A stretch of DNA of 48,345 bases from Terriglobales bacterium (GTDB taxonomy: Bacteria; Acidobacteriota; Terriglobia; Bryobacterales; Bryobacteraceae): assembly GCA_021372245.1 (NCBI GenBank), contig JAJFUV010000053.1, forward strand, positions 1 through 48,345, in the 5' to 3' direction. Shown here piece by piece: positions 16,889 to 24,929 of this stretch. The translations under genes were made by a program, and so were the position numbers. Each line of letters begins with the position of its first letter. Positions within the stretch are counted from its first letter, which is position 1. The notes below the pieces were generated by a model, which saw only the letters and a list, made by a program, of their open reading frames with translations, had not been told where the DNA came from and searched no databases.

Positions 16889-17857
16889 ATGAAAGGCTTA
16901 ACCGATATTGCAGGCATCCGCGTGGGTCACGCCACCGATTTCGAGGCGCTCACCGGCGTCACCGTGATTCTAACCGAGGCCGGAGCCGTTGCTGGCGCGG
17001 ACATCCGCGGCTCGGCCACCGGCACTCAGGAATTTGACGTCATGAGCCCGCTGCACGTCGCGGACGTGGTGCATGGCATAGTGCTGGCCGGAGGCAGCGC
17101 CTTCGGACTGGAAGCCGCGAGCGGTGTGCGCCGCTACCTCGAAGCGCGCGGCGTTGGTTTCGACACTTCGGCTGCCCGCGTGCCCATCGTGCCCGGCGGC
17201 ATTATCTACGATTTGGCGATTGGGAAGGCGCACATCCGTCCGACGCGCGAAATGGGCGAGGCCGCGGCCAATGCGGCGACCAACGGTCCGGTTGCGGAAG
17301 GCGCGGTGGGCGTAGGCGTTGGCGCCACCGTCGGCAAGATCTTCGGCATGCCGCGGGCCATGAAATCCGGCCTCGGAACGTTCACCGTGGCGCTCGGCGG
17401 CCGTTACGCGGGCGTGCTGGTGAGCGCGCTGGTCGTGGTGAACGCGTTTGGCGACGTGCGCGATCCCGCCACCGGCAAGATCGTCGCCGGCGCGCGAGTG
17501 GGGCCCAAAAGCATGGAGTTCGCCGATACCGTCGCGGCATTAAAGAAGGGCCCCAGCGCCGGGCTCTCGCGGGAGAACACGACGCTCGCGGTGGTGGCCA
17601 CCAACGCGAAGCTCACAAAGGTGCAGGCGACCAAGGTCGCGCAACTCGCGCAGCACGGGATGGTGCGGACCATCTCGCCCGTTCACACGATGTTCGACGG
17701 CGACTTCGTCATCGCACTCTCGCTCGGAGTGGCGCAAGCGGACGTAAACGCAGTGGGTGTGGCAGCCGCCGAAGCGCTCGAAAACGCCATCCTGCGCGCT
17801 GTTCGCCTCGCGCCCACGATGGGCGGAATCCCGGGCTTGGCGGGCAAGACTCGCTAA
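16889..17857 (+). CDS. P1 family peptidase (S58, DmpA/BapA-like)
   Basis: The 322 residues match the S58 family: LTDIAGIRVGHATD at the start, the HGIVLAGGSAFGLEAA motif, GVGVGATVGKIFG in the middle and the self-cleavage region SRENTTLAVVATNAKLTK. There an Asn-Thr junction would release the catalytic N-terminal Thr of the beta subunit (DmpA uses Ser). These cytoplasmic Ntn-type hydrolases cleave N-terminal residues, including beta-amino acids and D-amino acids, from small peptides or amides. The stop codon overlaps that of the convergent TIM-barrel gene. The gene is divergent from mlaE. Confidence 0.93.
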   Translation: MKGLTDIAGIRVGHATDFEALTGVTVILTEAGAVAGADIRGSATGTQEFDVMSPLHVADVVHGIVLAGGSAFGLEAASGVRRYLEARGVGFDTSAARVPIVPGGIIYDLAIGKAHIRPTREMGEAAANAATNGPVAEGAVGVGVGATVGKIFGMPRAMKSGLGTFTVALGGRYAGVLVSALVVVNAFGDVRDPATGKIVAGARVGPKSMEFADTVAALKKGPSAGLSRENTTLAVVATNAKLTKVQATKVAQLAQHGMVRTISPVHTMFDGDFVIALSLGVAQADVNAVGVAAAEALENAILRAVRLAPTMGGIPGLAGKTR

Positions 17858-18750
17858 CGCCCCCGGAACCGCCGCATGAACTCGATGAAGCGCCGGGCGC
17901 AGGCGTCCAGGTTCTCCATCGAGCCTCCGCCTTCGATCGGCGAGCACATCTCGTAGGCTACGCTGCCTCGGAAACCGCCATCGCGCAACGCCTCCAGGAA
18001 GGCGCCGTAGTCGATGAAGCCTTCGTCGATGGGCGCCGCGCGGACCACCGGCGTAAGCGGTTCATAGTTCACCAGCTCGGGGCGGTAGCGGTAGCGCGGG
18101 CGCTTCACGTAGTTGGCGATCGTCGTGTGCGCCGTGATGGGCGCCATCGTTTGCGCGGCCTCCTGCAGGTCCACACCGTGCAACGCCGGAGCCCAAGCGT
18201 CGAACAAAGCGAGGCAATTCGGTTCGCCCACCGCCCGGATCAGATCGCGCTGGCTTTCATAGCCGCACGCGAGGTCGTGATGGTTCTGCACGCCGATCAC
18301 GACATTCCACTCCGAGGCGCGCCGGGCGCACTCGCGCAACGCGCGCACCACCATGTCCCATTGCGCGTTGTAGGAGCCCGCCGGATGCTCGTAGCCTGTG
18401 AAGACGCGCACAAGCCCCGCGCCGATATCGCGCGCCAGGCGCGCCAACTCGATGACGTACGCTGTCTGGATCTCGAGCGTGGGCACATCGCCATGATCCA
18501 GGTCCGCGGTGAAGTTGTTGTAGCCCGCCAGGATTACCGTTCCCAAGCCCGCTTTCTCGATTTCCGACCGCAGTGCGGCACGCTCTTTCGCGCCGTAGTC
18601 GAGGATCGAAACGTGCGGCCGTTTGGCCGCAAGCAGCACGCCGTCGAAGCCCAGATCTGCGGCCTTGCGAACGAATTCCGGCACCGTGAGCGAAACTTGG
18701 CCCCACGATCCCGAGTAACTGATCGAATGCAGAACGGTGGCGTAGTCCAT
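17854..18750 (-). CDS. Sugar phosphate isomerase/epimerase-like TIM barrel
   Basis: The 298-residue protein is a second AP-endonuclease 2/xylose isomerase-like TIM barrel, with LGFDGVLLAAKRPH, GLVRVFTGYEHP, VIGVQNHHDLACG, LALFDAWAPALHG and a final GSVAYEMCSP strand that provide the usual metal-binding Glu, His and Asp residues. The enzyme probably isomerises or epimerises a sugar or keto-sugar; the substrate is unknown. The ATG at 18750 is chosen because GGAAAG lies seven bases upstream; an earlier in-frame ATG at 18765 is possible. Its stop overlaps the stop of the convergent peptidase gene. Confidence 0.85.
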   Translation of the reverse strand: MDYATVLHSISYSGSWGQVSLTVPEFVRKAADLGFDGVLLAAKRPHVSILDYGAKERAALRSEIEKAGLGTVILAGYNNFTADLDHGDVPTLEIQTAYVIELARLARDIGAGLVRVFTGYEHPAGSYNAQWDMVVRALRECARRASEWNVVIGVQNHHDLACGYESQRDLIRAVGEPNCLALFDAWAPALHGVDLQEAAQTMAPITAHTTIANYVKRPRYRYRPELVNYEPLTPVVRAAPIDEGFIDYGAFLEALRDGGFRGSVAYEMCSPIEGGGSMENLDACARRFIEFMRRFRGR

Positions 18751-19669
18751 GGGAAGTCTTTCCATTCTATGCTCCCATGTTATCCTCAAGAAAACGGCTT
18801 GCATCTGGGATCTTCGCAAGCTGGGAGGGATTCCACTGGGAAAGTCACCTGAAGTCAATTGGCCCATCGTGGCCGTTATGTCGGTGTTCCATCTCGGAGC
18901 GCTGGCGGCCCTGTTTGCGGCAAGCTGGGCCGCGGTCGTCGTAGCCGCAATTCTTTACTGGATGGGGATTAGCTTGGGCATCGGCATGGGTTACCACCGG
19001 CTCCTCACGCATCGAGGATTCAAGGTGCCGAAGCCCTTGGAGTACTTCCTCGCCGTTTGCGGCACGCTGACGCTCCAGGGCGGCCCCATCTCCTGGGTCG
19101 GCACGCACCGCGTACATCATCAGAAATCAGACCGCGAGGGCGACCCGCACTCGCCGCGCCACGGTGGTTTCTGGGCTCACATGGGGTGGGTGCTCTGCGG
19201 GCAGTCAAACCACAACGACACGGCGGGGATGGCGAAGCTGGCGCCGGACCTCGCCAAGAGCGGCTTTTATCGCTGGCTCAACACATACCACTACGTGCCC
19301 TTGCTGGTTTCGGCATTGATACTTGCGGTGGCGGGAGGCTGGAGCATGGTGCTGTGGGCTGTTTGTTTCCGCGTAGTCGTGGGATTGCACTCCACCTGGC
19401 TGGTGAATTCGGCCGCGCACATGTGGGGGCGGCGCCGCTTCGCCACCTTGGACGATTCGCGCAACAGTTGGTGGGTGGCGCTGCTGACCTTCGGCGAAGG
19501 GTGGCACAACAATCACCACGCGCACCCGGCCTCGGCGCGCCACGGCTTGGCGTGGTACGAGCTTGACGTCACCTGGATACAAATACGGATCCTGCAGCTC
19601 GCCGGTTTAGTCAAGTCCGCCAAAGTGGCGCGGTTGACCGCTGCGCCGGCCGAACTCGAAACCGCCTGA
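18749..19669 (+). CDS. Acyl-CoA/fatty acid desaturase (membrane di-iron)
   Basis: The protein carries the three histidine boxes of membrane delta-9-type desaturases: HRLLTH, HRVHH and HNNHH (in EGWHNNHHAHP), which hold the di-iron centre, and four hydrophobic segments arranged as in the family. It inserts a double bond into acyl chains, adjusting membrane fluidity. The start is uncertain: the only upstream ATG (18749) shares the bases CATG with the start of the divergent TIM-barrel gene, which is unlikely to be right. CTG 18836 (after GGAGGG), GTG 18869 and ATG 18878 are alternatives near the family's usual N-terminal NW motif. Confidence 0.92.
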   Translation: MGSLSILCSHVILKKTACIWDLRKLGGIPLGKSPEVNWPIVAVMSVFHLGALAALFAASWAAVVVAAILYWMGISLGIGMGYHRLLTHRGFKVPKPLEYFLAVCGTLTLQGGPISWVGTHRVHHQKSDREGDPHSPRHGGFWAHMGWVLCGQSNHNDTAGMAKLAPDLAKSGFYRWLNTYHYVPLLVSALILAVAGGWSMVLWAVCFRVVVGLHSTWLVNSAAHMWGRRRFATLDDSRNSWWVALLTFGEGWHNNHHAHPASARHGLAWYELDVTWIQIRILQLAGLVKSAKVARLTAAPAELETA

Positions 19670-19677
19670 AGTGAAGG

Positions 19678-21006
19678 CTATACGGCTGCCGGCCTTCCGC
19701 GTCCGCGGCGTGGTCCCATGCGAGGCATGGGCGCTGGTGCGGGAGCGGGCTCGGGCGGCGGGGCCTTCTTCAACCGGCCGTCAAGACGGGCGTAGATCAT
19801 GTCCTGCTTGGCCTTGGGGAACTCCGGGTCGCCGGGCGCCACGCCCGTGGCCGCCACGTCCCGATCGGTGATCTCCTGGGCGGCGGCCAGATACTTCTGC
19901 AGATAATTGCGGATGCGATCCTGCACCAGGCGCTGCGACGAATAGAGGAAAAGGTAAAATACCTGGTCGCCCGGCGCGTTCGAGATGGCCTCGTAGATGT
20001 TGGACGCCTTGCGCAGGCGGGTGGACTTCAGTTCGCGTTCGAGCGATTTGGCCCGCTGCGGCAGCTTCTGCCAAAGATCAACCTCACCTTTGCGCAACAC
20101 CGTGGTCCGGACCAGCGCGGCCCGTTCCTTCGGATTGAGCTTCTCGGTCAGCACGGTGAGGAACAACCCCCGATTGTCCAGGTGCAGATCCGTACCAAAA
20201 GGAGCCATCTGCCTGGCCTTCTGCAACTTGGCGAGGCCAGGCATGTTGAGCTTGGTTCCGGTCAGCGCCGGTGAGAACAGGACAAGAAGCTTCTCGTCGT
20301 CGAGCGCCTTGACGACGTCCGCGGAATTCAGTTCGTCCGCCGTGTGAAACAACTCGTCGTGCAGGCTTCGGGGCGGGATGTCGGCTTCGACGCCGGCCTC
20401 ACGCGCATTCTGATAGTGCAACGCGGTCCGCTCCTCGACGGTGAAGCCCAGGCGCACGCGGAACCGGATGAACCGCAGCATCCTGACCGGGTCGTCATAG
20501 AAAACGTAGTTGTGGACGGCGCGCAATTCGCGGCGTTCCAGGTCGGCCAGGCCGTTGGTCGGATCGAGCAGCAGGCCCCGCGAGGCCGGATTGAGCGACA
20601 GCGCGATGGCGTTGATGGTGAAGTCGCGGCCGCGCAGGTCGTCGTAGATGGATGCCGGACGCACGTGCGGCTTCGTCCCCGGCTTTCCGTACCGTTCCAG
20701 CCGGGCCATGGCGATCTGCGCCGTCACGCCCTCCGGGAAGAGCAGTTCGGCGCACTTGCGGTCCTCGTCTTCGGAGATGATCTTGACGTGCGGTTTCGAC
20801 GCCAACACCTTGGCCAGTTTCAGCGCGTTGCCTTCGACAGTGAAATCCAGGTCCCGAACCGGGAAGCCGCCCAACATGTCGCGCATGGCGCCGCCGGTCA
20901 GAAAGAGGTTCACGCCCGCGTTTCCCGCTGTTGCAACAACATCCGCAACCACCCGATTCTGATCGGTGCTCAGGTGGTTCTCCAGCATGAACATGTAGTC
21001 GCTCAT
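19678..21006 (-). CDS. tRNA nucleotidyltransferase / poly(A) polymerase family protein
   Basis: The 442 residues contain the class II nucleotidyltransferase head (FLTGGAMRDMLGG and RDLDFTVEG, with the catalytic Asp pair), the RGRDFTINAIAL motif and the YDDPVRMLRFIRFRVRLGF neck typical of CCA-adding enzymes and bacterial poly(A) polymerases. The body is longer than usual and the C-terminus is a low-complexity tail (PPPEPAPAPAP followed by an Arg/Gly-rich end), perhaps for RNA binding. It could be a full CCA-adding, a CC- or A-adding enzyme, or a poly(A) polymerase; these cannot be separated by eye. It converges with the desaturase gene, 8 bases apart. Confidence 0.9.
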   Translation of the reverse strand: MSDYMFMLENHLSTDQNRVVADVVATAGNAGVNLFLTGGAMRDMLGGFPVRDLDFTVEGNALKLAKVLASKPHVKIISEDEDRKCAELLFPEGVTAQIAMARLERYGKPGTKPHVRPASIYDDLRGRDFTINAIALSLNPASRGLLLDPTNGLADLERRELRAVHNYVFYDDPVRMLRFIRFRVRLGFTVEERTALHYQNAREAGVEADIPPRSLHDELFHTADELNSADVVKALDDEKLLVLFSPALTGTKLNMPGLAKLQKARQMAPFGTDLHLDNRGLFLTVLTEKLNPKERAALVRTTVLRKGEVDLWQKLPQRAKSLERELKSTRLRKASNIYEAISNAPGDQVFYLFLYSSQRLVQDRIRNYLQKYLAAAQEITDRDVAATGVAPGDPEFPKAKQDMIYARLDGRLKKAPPPEPAPAPAPMPRMGPRRGRGRPAAV

Positions 21007-21036
21007 GACGATCCCTCCTTCCCCGTATCGGCCTGA

Positions 21037-21930
21037 CTACGCCCGGGGGTGGTGTTGTTCTATCGTTTTCCGCAATCTCGACTGCATCACGTGCGTATAA
21101 ATCTGAGTCGTCGAGATATCGGCGTGCCCAAGCATGGTTTGGACACTCCGAAGGTCCGCCCCGCCCTCCAATAGGTGAGTGGCGAAGGTGTGCCGCACGA
21201 CATGGGGGGTGAGGCCGTGGAAGATTCCGGCCTGTTTCCCATAGCCGTTCAACAATTTCCAGAATGCCTGGCGGGTCATTGGCCCGCCGCGGGCCGTTAC
21301 GAACAGAAAACGGCTGGCCCGCTTCCCAAGAAGGCGCGGCCGTGCACTGGCACGGTATTGTTCCACCGCCTCCACGGCGGATTTGCCGATGGGCACAACC
21401 CGCTGCTTGTTGCCCTTGCCGGTGACTTTCAAAACACCGATATCCGGCGAAAAATCATAGACTTCCAGTCTAACAAGCTCGGAGACCCGAAGTCCCGTGG
21501 CATAGAGCAATTCGAGCATGGCACGGTCCCGCAGACCGGTGGCTTTCGCCGCATCCGGGGCCGCCACGAGCTTGTTTATATCGTTTAGAGTCAGGTATTT
21601 AGGAAGATTATTCCACTGCTTGGGGGAAACCAGCAAGGCGGTAGGATCCTCGCTCACGTGGCCTTCCTGGAGGAGGAATCGATAGAAATTCCGCAGGGTG
21701 GTGAGATGACGGGCCACCGAGCGGCTGCTAAGTCCCGATTTGTAAAGAGAATCCATGTAGCGCCGGATATGCCCGGCATCCTCGGGCGCGCCACCCTCAC
21801 CGCTAAATTGCTGGAAACAGGCAAGATCCCTCCCGTACGCCTCCAGCGAGTTGGCGGCTAGGCCCTTTTCAACCCGGCAAAAATCGAGAAATTGTTGGAC
21901 GTCGCCAATCAGCGAGCCCACAGATGGCAT
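21037..21930 (-). CDS. xerD: Tyrosine recombinase XerC/XerD
   Basis: The 297-residue protein has the standard N-terminal SAM-like DNA-binding domain (FCRVEKGLAANSLEAYGRDL) and a complete catalytic set: Arg148 (ATGLRVSELVRL), Lys172 (TGKGNKQR), His243 and Arg246 (HVVRHTFATHLLE), His269 (LGHADIS) and the nucleophile Tyr278 (TTQIYTHV). The length and these motifs fit the housekeeping XerC/D enzymes that resolve chromosome dimers at dif. The ATG at 21930 fits the family start better than the one at 21975. It lies 30 bases upstream of the nucleotidyltransferase gene on the same strand. No mobile-element genes are near. Confidence 0.93.
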   Translation of the reverse strand: MPSVGSLIGDVQQFLDFCRVEKGLAANSLEAYGRDLACFQQFSGEGGAPEDAGHIRRYMDSLYKSGLSSRSVARHLTTLRNFYRFLLQEGHVSEDPTALLVSPKQWNNLPKYLTLNDINKLVAAPDAAKATGLRDRAMLELLYATGLRVSELVRLEVYDFSPDIGVLKVTGKGNKQRVVPIGKSAVEAVEQYRASARPRLLGKRASRFLFVTARGGPMTRQAFWKLLNGYGKQAGIFHGLTPHVVRHTFATHLLEGGADLRSVQTMLGHADISTTQIYTHVMQSRLRKTIEQHHPRA

Positions 21931-21992
21931 CGTGCCAATGATACAATACTCGCAAAAATGTTTGAAAGGAAACATTAACCGAGGACGAGAGA

Positions 21993-22478
21993 TTGGCGAC
22001 CTCCACGAGCAAGAAAGTGACGGTACGGCGTTTCGAGCGCGGGGCGCTTTCCGGTTTTGTGAACCCGCAGACGTACCTGCAACCTGAGGGAGTCGAAGTG
22101 CTTACGACGAACGGTGCCGTAAGCTTGGTACCCTACCAGGAGCTGAAGGCCGTCTGCTTCGTGCGCGAGTTCCTGCCCGACAACCCTTCGGCCGAGCGCA
22201 AGGCTTTCGCCACCCGTCCCAGGAAAGAGGGGCTCTGGGTGCGCCTGCTGTTCCGGGACGGCGATACCATGGAGACGGTCATGGCCAACAACCTCTTGCA
22301 GGTGGAGGGGCCCGGCCTCACCATTTCCCCGCCCGACCCCTATTCAAACAATCAGCGAATGTTCATCCCGCGCACGGCCCTTACCGACGTGAAAGTACTC
22401 GGCGTGGTGGGGAGTCCTCTGCGCCGCCGCGCAGAAAAGCCCCCCGCCAAGCCAGGCCAGTTGGAGATGTTCGGCTAG
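21993..22478 (+). CDS. Conserved hypothetical protein
   Basis: This 161-residue protein starts at a TTG (ACGAGAGA lies just upstream) and has no signal peptide. The visible features are a basic N-terminus (TSKKVTVRRFERG), a beta-rich body (TTNGAVSLVPYQELKAVCFV, and RLLFRDGDTMETVM) and a polar C-terminus ending KPGQLEMFG. I cannot assign a family; the beta pattern resembles small SH3- or PilZ-like folds seen in acidobacterial proteins, but that is only an impression. It is divergent from xerD with about 60 bases between. Confidence 0.7.
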   Translation: MATSTSKKVTVRRFERGALSGFVNPQTYLQPEGVEVLTTNGAVSLVPYQELKAVCFVREFLPDNPSAERKAFATRPRKEGLWVRLLFRDGDTMETVMANNLLQVEGPGLTISPPDPYSNNQRMFIPRTALTDVKVLGVVGSPLRRRAEKPPAKPGQLEMFG

Positions 22479-22582
22479 ATCTTCGGCTCAGGGCCAATCC
22501 CGTTCAACGCTCTATCCTGTGTTGTAACCCTTGCTCGTCACGAAGCAGGCTGCGGTGGAATAGCAGGTTACCGGCCCATTGA

Positions 22583-22599
22583 TATATGCAATGCATATA
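22583..22599. promoter_or_regulatory. Palindrome upstream of the BrnT-like gene, possible autorepressor operator
   Basis: TATATGC (22583-22589), three bases and GCATATA (22593-22599) form a perfect 7-bp inverted repeat. It ends 14 bases before the toxin start and touches an AT-rich -10-like stretch (TATACAAT, 22596-22603). Toxin-antitoxin operons of the BrnTA type are repressed by their antitoxin at such sites, so a BrnA-like operator is the likeliest role. Confidence 0.5.
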
Positions 22600-22613
22600 C
22601 AATAGGAAGAGCG

Positions 22614-22898
22614 ATGTTCGATTGGGACAGGAACAACCTCTGCAAAATCAGAGCGCACCGAATCAGAAGGGAAGAGGTGGAGCAGGCGCTCCAGAATGAT
22701 CCGGTTCCAATCTACGAGCAGGATGTTGGGGGAGAGCCGCGCTATGTGTACTATGGTGAAACCAACGCGGGACGTCTGTTGGCCGTTGTTGTGACCGAGC
22801 GTGGTACCAGGATTCGGGTGGTTACTGCTTACGATCTCGACGCTGGGCAGAAGCGCGACTACCTCCGACGCCGCCTGCATGGAGAGTGGATCCAATGA
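22614..22898 (+). CDS. BrnT-like RelE-fold toxin
   Basis: The 94-residue protein matches the BrnT pattern: FDWDRNNLCKIRAHRI at the start, a middle GEPRYVYYGETNAGRLLAVVV and the C-terminal TRIRVVTAYDLDAGQKRDYLRR. BrnT toxins have a RelE-like fold and cleave mRNA. An AGGAAGAG ribosome-binding site precedes the ATG. The stop overlaps the start of the downstream antitoxin gene by 4 bases, the toxin-first order that is usual for brnTA. Confidence 0.8.
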   Translation: MFDWDRNNLCKIRAHRIRREEVEQALQNDPVPIYEQDVGGEPRYVYYGETNAGRLLAVVVTERGTRIRVVTAYDLDAGQKRDYLRRRLHGEWIQ

Positions 22899-23206
22899 GC
22901 AAGAGAATACTTGAAGTACCGAAGTTCAGGAATGAAAGCGATGAGGCGGACTGGTGGGCCAGCCCGGAGGGGCGCGCTTTCGTTAGGCAAGGATCTGCTG
23001 AGGCCGTGCTCAGGAAGAGCACACCTGCGGGATCCAGCCTGGTTGCGAAGTTGAACAAGAAGGCCAGCGTGCAGATTGCCCTCCGTCTGCCCGAAGCTGA
23101 TCTGGCACGGGCCCGGGAACTAGCCGGCCGAAAGGGGATTGGCTACCAGACCCTGCTCAAGATGCTTGTTCGTGAAGGATTACAGCGTGAAGCGCGCCGG
23201 CGCTGA
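22895..23206 (+). CDS. BrnA/CopG-type ribbon-helix-helix antitoxin
   Basis: The 103-residue protein starts with the EVPKFRNESDEADWW motif often seen in BrnA-type antitoxins and ends in a ribbon-helix-helix DNA-binding segment (QIALRLPEADLARARELA, then GIGYQTLLKMLVREGL). It should neutralise the BrnT-like toxin encoded just upstream and repress the operon at the palindrome 22583-22599. The ATG at 22895 is used because it overlaps the toxin stop (ATGA); an in-frame ATG at 22886 also exists. Confidence 0.82.
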   Translation: MSKRILEVPKFRNESDEADWWASPEGRAFVRQGSAEAVLRKSTPAGSSLVAKLNKKASVQIALRLPEADLARARELAGRKGIGYQTLLKMLVREGLQREARRR

Positions 23207-23240
23207 GCTTTGATTATGCCGGCTTCCTGCTGCGCGCCGC

Positions 23241-23579
23241 CTAACCAGCCGCCGGAGGTGCCTGCTGGGGCGTGGTGATCGCGAGCGGCTGGGCTTCCAG
23301 GCCGGATTTCACTTCCGGCAGCACCCAGCGCGCTTCCTCGAAGCCGACGTATTTGTAGATGCGCAGCTCTCCGGCCGCCGATTCCAGGACATCGCCCACG
23401 CGCAGGGCGTTGGGGCTGTCCTTCAACTCCGCCCAGAGCGCGTACGCTCCTTCCGCGTCAATCACTTCTTTTTCTTCGTAGTCTTTCGGCTTGATGTTGG
23501 TGGCGCCGATGGTGTGCGGCGCCCAACGGAACTGTTGGATCTGGTTCTCCTTCAGTCGCCATATGCGGTAGGACGGCAT
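23241..23579 (-). CDS. Conserved hypothetical protein
   Basis: This 112-residue soluble protein has no signal peptide. It opens with MPSYRIWRLKENQIQQFRW and contains a mixed alpha/beta centre (EGAYALWAELKDSPNALRVGDVLE, ELRIYKYVGFEEARWVLPE) and a short Ala/Pro-rich tail. I do not recognise a characterised family. It is divergent from the efflux adaptor gene at 23703, with an inverted repeat in the space between the two. Confidence 0.72.
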   Translation of the reverse strand: MPSYRIWRLKENQIQQFRWAPHTIGATNIKPKDYEEKEVIDAEGAYALWAELKDSPNALRVGDVLESAAGELRIYKYVGFEEARWVLPEVKSGLEAQPLAITTPQQAPPAAG

Positions 23580-23596
23580 ACAAAGATATTCTCGCT

Positions 23597-23624
23597 CAAA
23601 ACATCTCCAAAGAGAAATGTTTTG
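23597..23624. promoter_or_regulatory. Inverted repeat between divergent genes
   Basis: CAAAACAT (23597-23604) and ATGTTTTG (23617-23624) form a perfect 8-bp inverted repeat with a 12-base centre. It lies in the 123-bp gap between the leftward hypothetical gene (start 23579) and the rightward adaptor gene (start 23703). A shared operator is possible; no partner regulator gene is adjacent. Confidence 0.4.
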
Positions 23625-23702
23625 GTTTGGACCGGCCGCGCCGTTTGCGTATCTGGCAGAATAGGAATAGTCGAGCGACTGCTCTAAAAAGGAGAAACCG
23701 GC

Positions 23703-24917
23703 TTGCGTAAGGCGTTGCTGCTGGGGAGCTTTGCAGTTCTGGCCGTGGCCGCGGTTTGGGTGACGTACGCCAGGAAAACGGCCCCGCCCGAGGTCGCCTT
23801 CACCAAGGTCAGGCGCGAACGCCTGGTGAGCAACCTGGTGACCAACGGCAAGGTGGAACCCTTGGAATGGGTGGCCGTCCGCGCCGAACGCAGCGGGTTG
23901 GTGGAAAAGGTCCTGGTGGAGCGCGGAGCCAGGGTCGCGCGTGGGACGCCGCTGATCGAATTGAGCGCCCGGGAAGCGGAAGCCGAACTTGCGTCCGCCG
24001 TGTCGCGCGTGGAGCAGGCCAAAGCCGAGCTCGACACCATGAGCCAGGGCGGCCGCGCCGCCGAGCGGGCCGAGATCGACGGTGAACTCGACAAGGTCCG
24101 CCTCGAACTTTCCGCCGCGCGCGCCAATTGCGATTCCCTCAAGCGGCTCGCGGCCAAGCAGGCCGCCACCGGCCAGGAAGTGAAGGACGCCGAGGAGCAG
24201 GTAAGACGCCTGGAATCGCAGGCGAGGGCATTGGAAAACAAGCGTACCGCGCTGGTGGCCGCCGAAGACCGCCGCGCGGCCGCGGCACGGCTCAAGGAAG
24301 CCGAGGCTGCGGTGCGGTTGGCCCGCAGAACCCTGGAGCTATCCGTGGTGCGCGCGCCCATTGATGGCGCGGTGTACGAGCTCACAGTGCAGCGCGGCGC
24401 GTACCTTAATCCCGGGGACCCTGTAGCGAACATCGGCCGCGCCGAGAAAGTCCGCGTCTCCGTTTATGTGGACGAGCCGGAGCTGGGCCGCGTCGCCAAA
24501 GGCATGCCCGTCTCGATCGGCTGGGATGCTCTGCCGCAGCAGCGCTGGCAAGGCACGGTGGAGAAGCTGCCCACGGAAATAGTCGCCGTAGGCACGCGGC
24601 AGGTGGGCGAGGTGGTCTGCATCATTGAGAACCCCGGGCTTGAGCTGCTGCCCGGCACGAACATCAACGCCGAGGTTCGTTCGCAAGTGGTCGAGAACGC
24701 GCTCACCATCCCCAAGGAGGCCCTGCGCCGTGAAGGCTCGCAGGTGGGCGTGCTGGTGCTGCGCGGCGAGCGGGTGGCCTGGCAGCCGCTCGTGCTGGGC
24801 GCCTCCAGCGTGACGCGCACCGAAGTGAAATCGGGCCTCAGCGACGGCGACGCCGTGGCGCTGCCGAGCGAGCATGCGCTGACCAACGGGTCGGCCGTGA
24901 AGCCGGCCTTCCAGTAA
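23703..24917 (+). CDS. HlyD/RND-type periplasmic adaptor (membrane fusion protein)
   Basis: The 404-residue protein has an N-terminal membrane anchor (residues 4-22), a split lipoyl/barrel-sandwich domain (VAVRAERSGLVEKVLVERG and VVRAPIDGAVYEL), a long alpha hairpin of about 130 charged residues between them, and a beta-barrel domain (VSVYVDEPELGRVAKGMPV). Such adaptors link inner-membrane pumps to an outer-membrane channel. The start is TTG at 23703 behind an AGGAGA site. No pump or ATPase gene is next to it; the following gene is a convergent pirin. Confidence 0.88.
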   Translation: MRKALLLGSFAVLAVAAVWVTYARKTAPPEVAFTKVRRERLVSNLVTNGKVEPLEWVAVRAERSGLVEKVLVERGARVARGTPLIELSAREAEAELASAVSRVEQAKAELDTMSQGGRAAERAEIDGELDKVRLELSAARANCDSLKRLAAKQAATGQEVKDAEEQVRRLESQARALENKRTALVAAEDRRAAAARLKEAEAAVRLARRTLELSVVRAPIDGAVYELTVQRGAYLNPGDPVANIGRAEKVRVSVYVDEPELGRVAKGMPVSIGWDALPQQRWQGTVEKLPTEIVAVGTRQVGEVVCIIENPGLELLPGTNINAEVRSQVVENALTIPKEALRREGSQVGVLVLRGERVAWQPLVLGASSVTRTEVKSGLSDGDAVALPSEHALTNGSAVKPAFQ

Positions 24918-24929
24918 AGTCGGGCGCGA

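Noticed and set aside
18748..18751. Real overlap of divergent start codons in CATG
   Set aside because: More likely the desaturase starts further downstream (18836-18878); no ribosome-binding site supports 18749.
21037..21930. Integrase of a mobile element
   Set aside because: Length and motifs fit the housekeeping XerC/D type, and no attachment repeats or cargo genes are adjacent.
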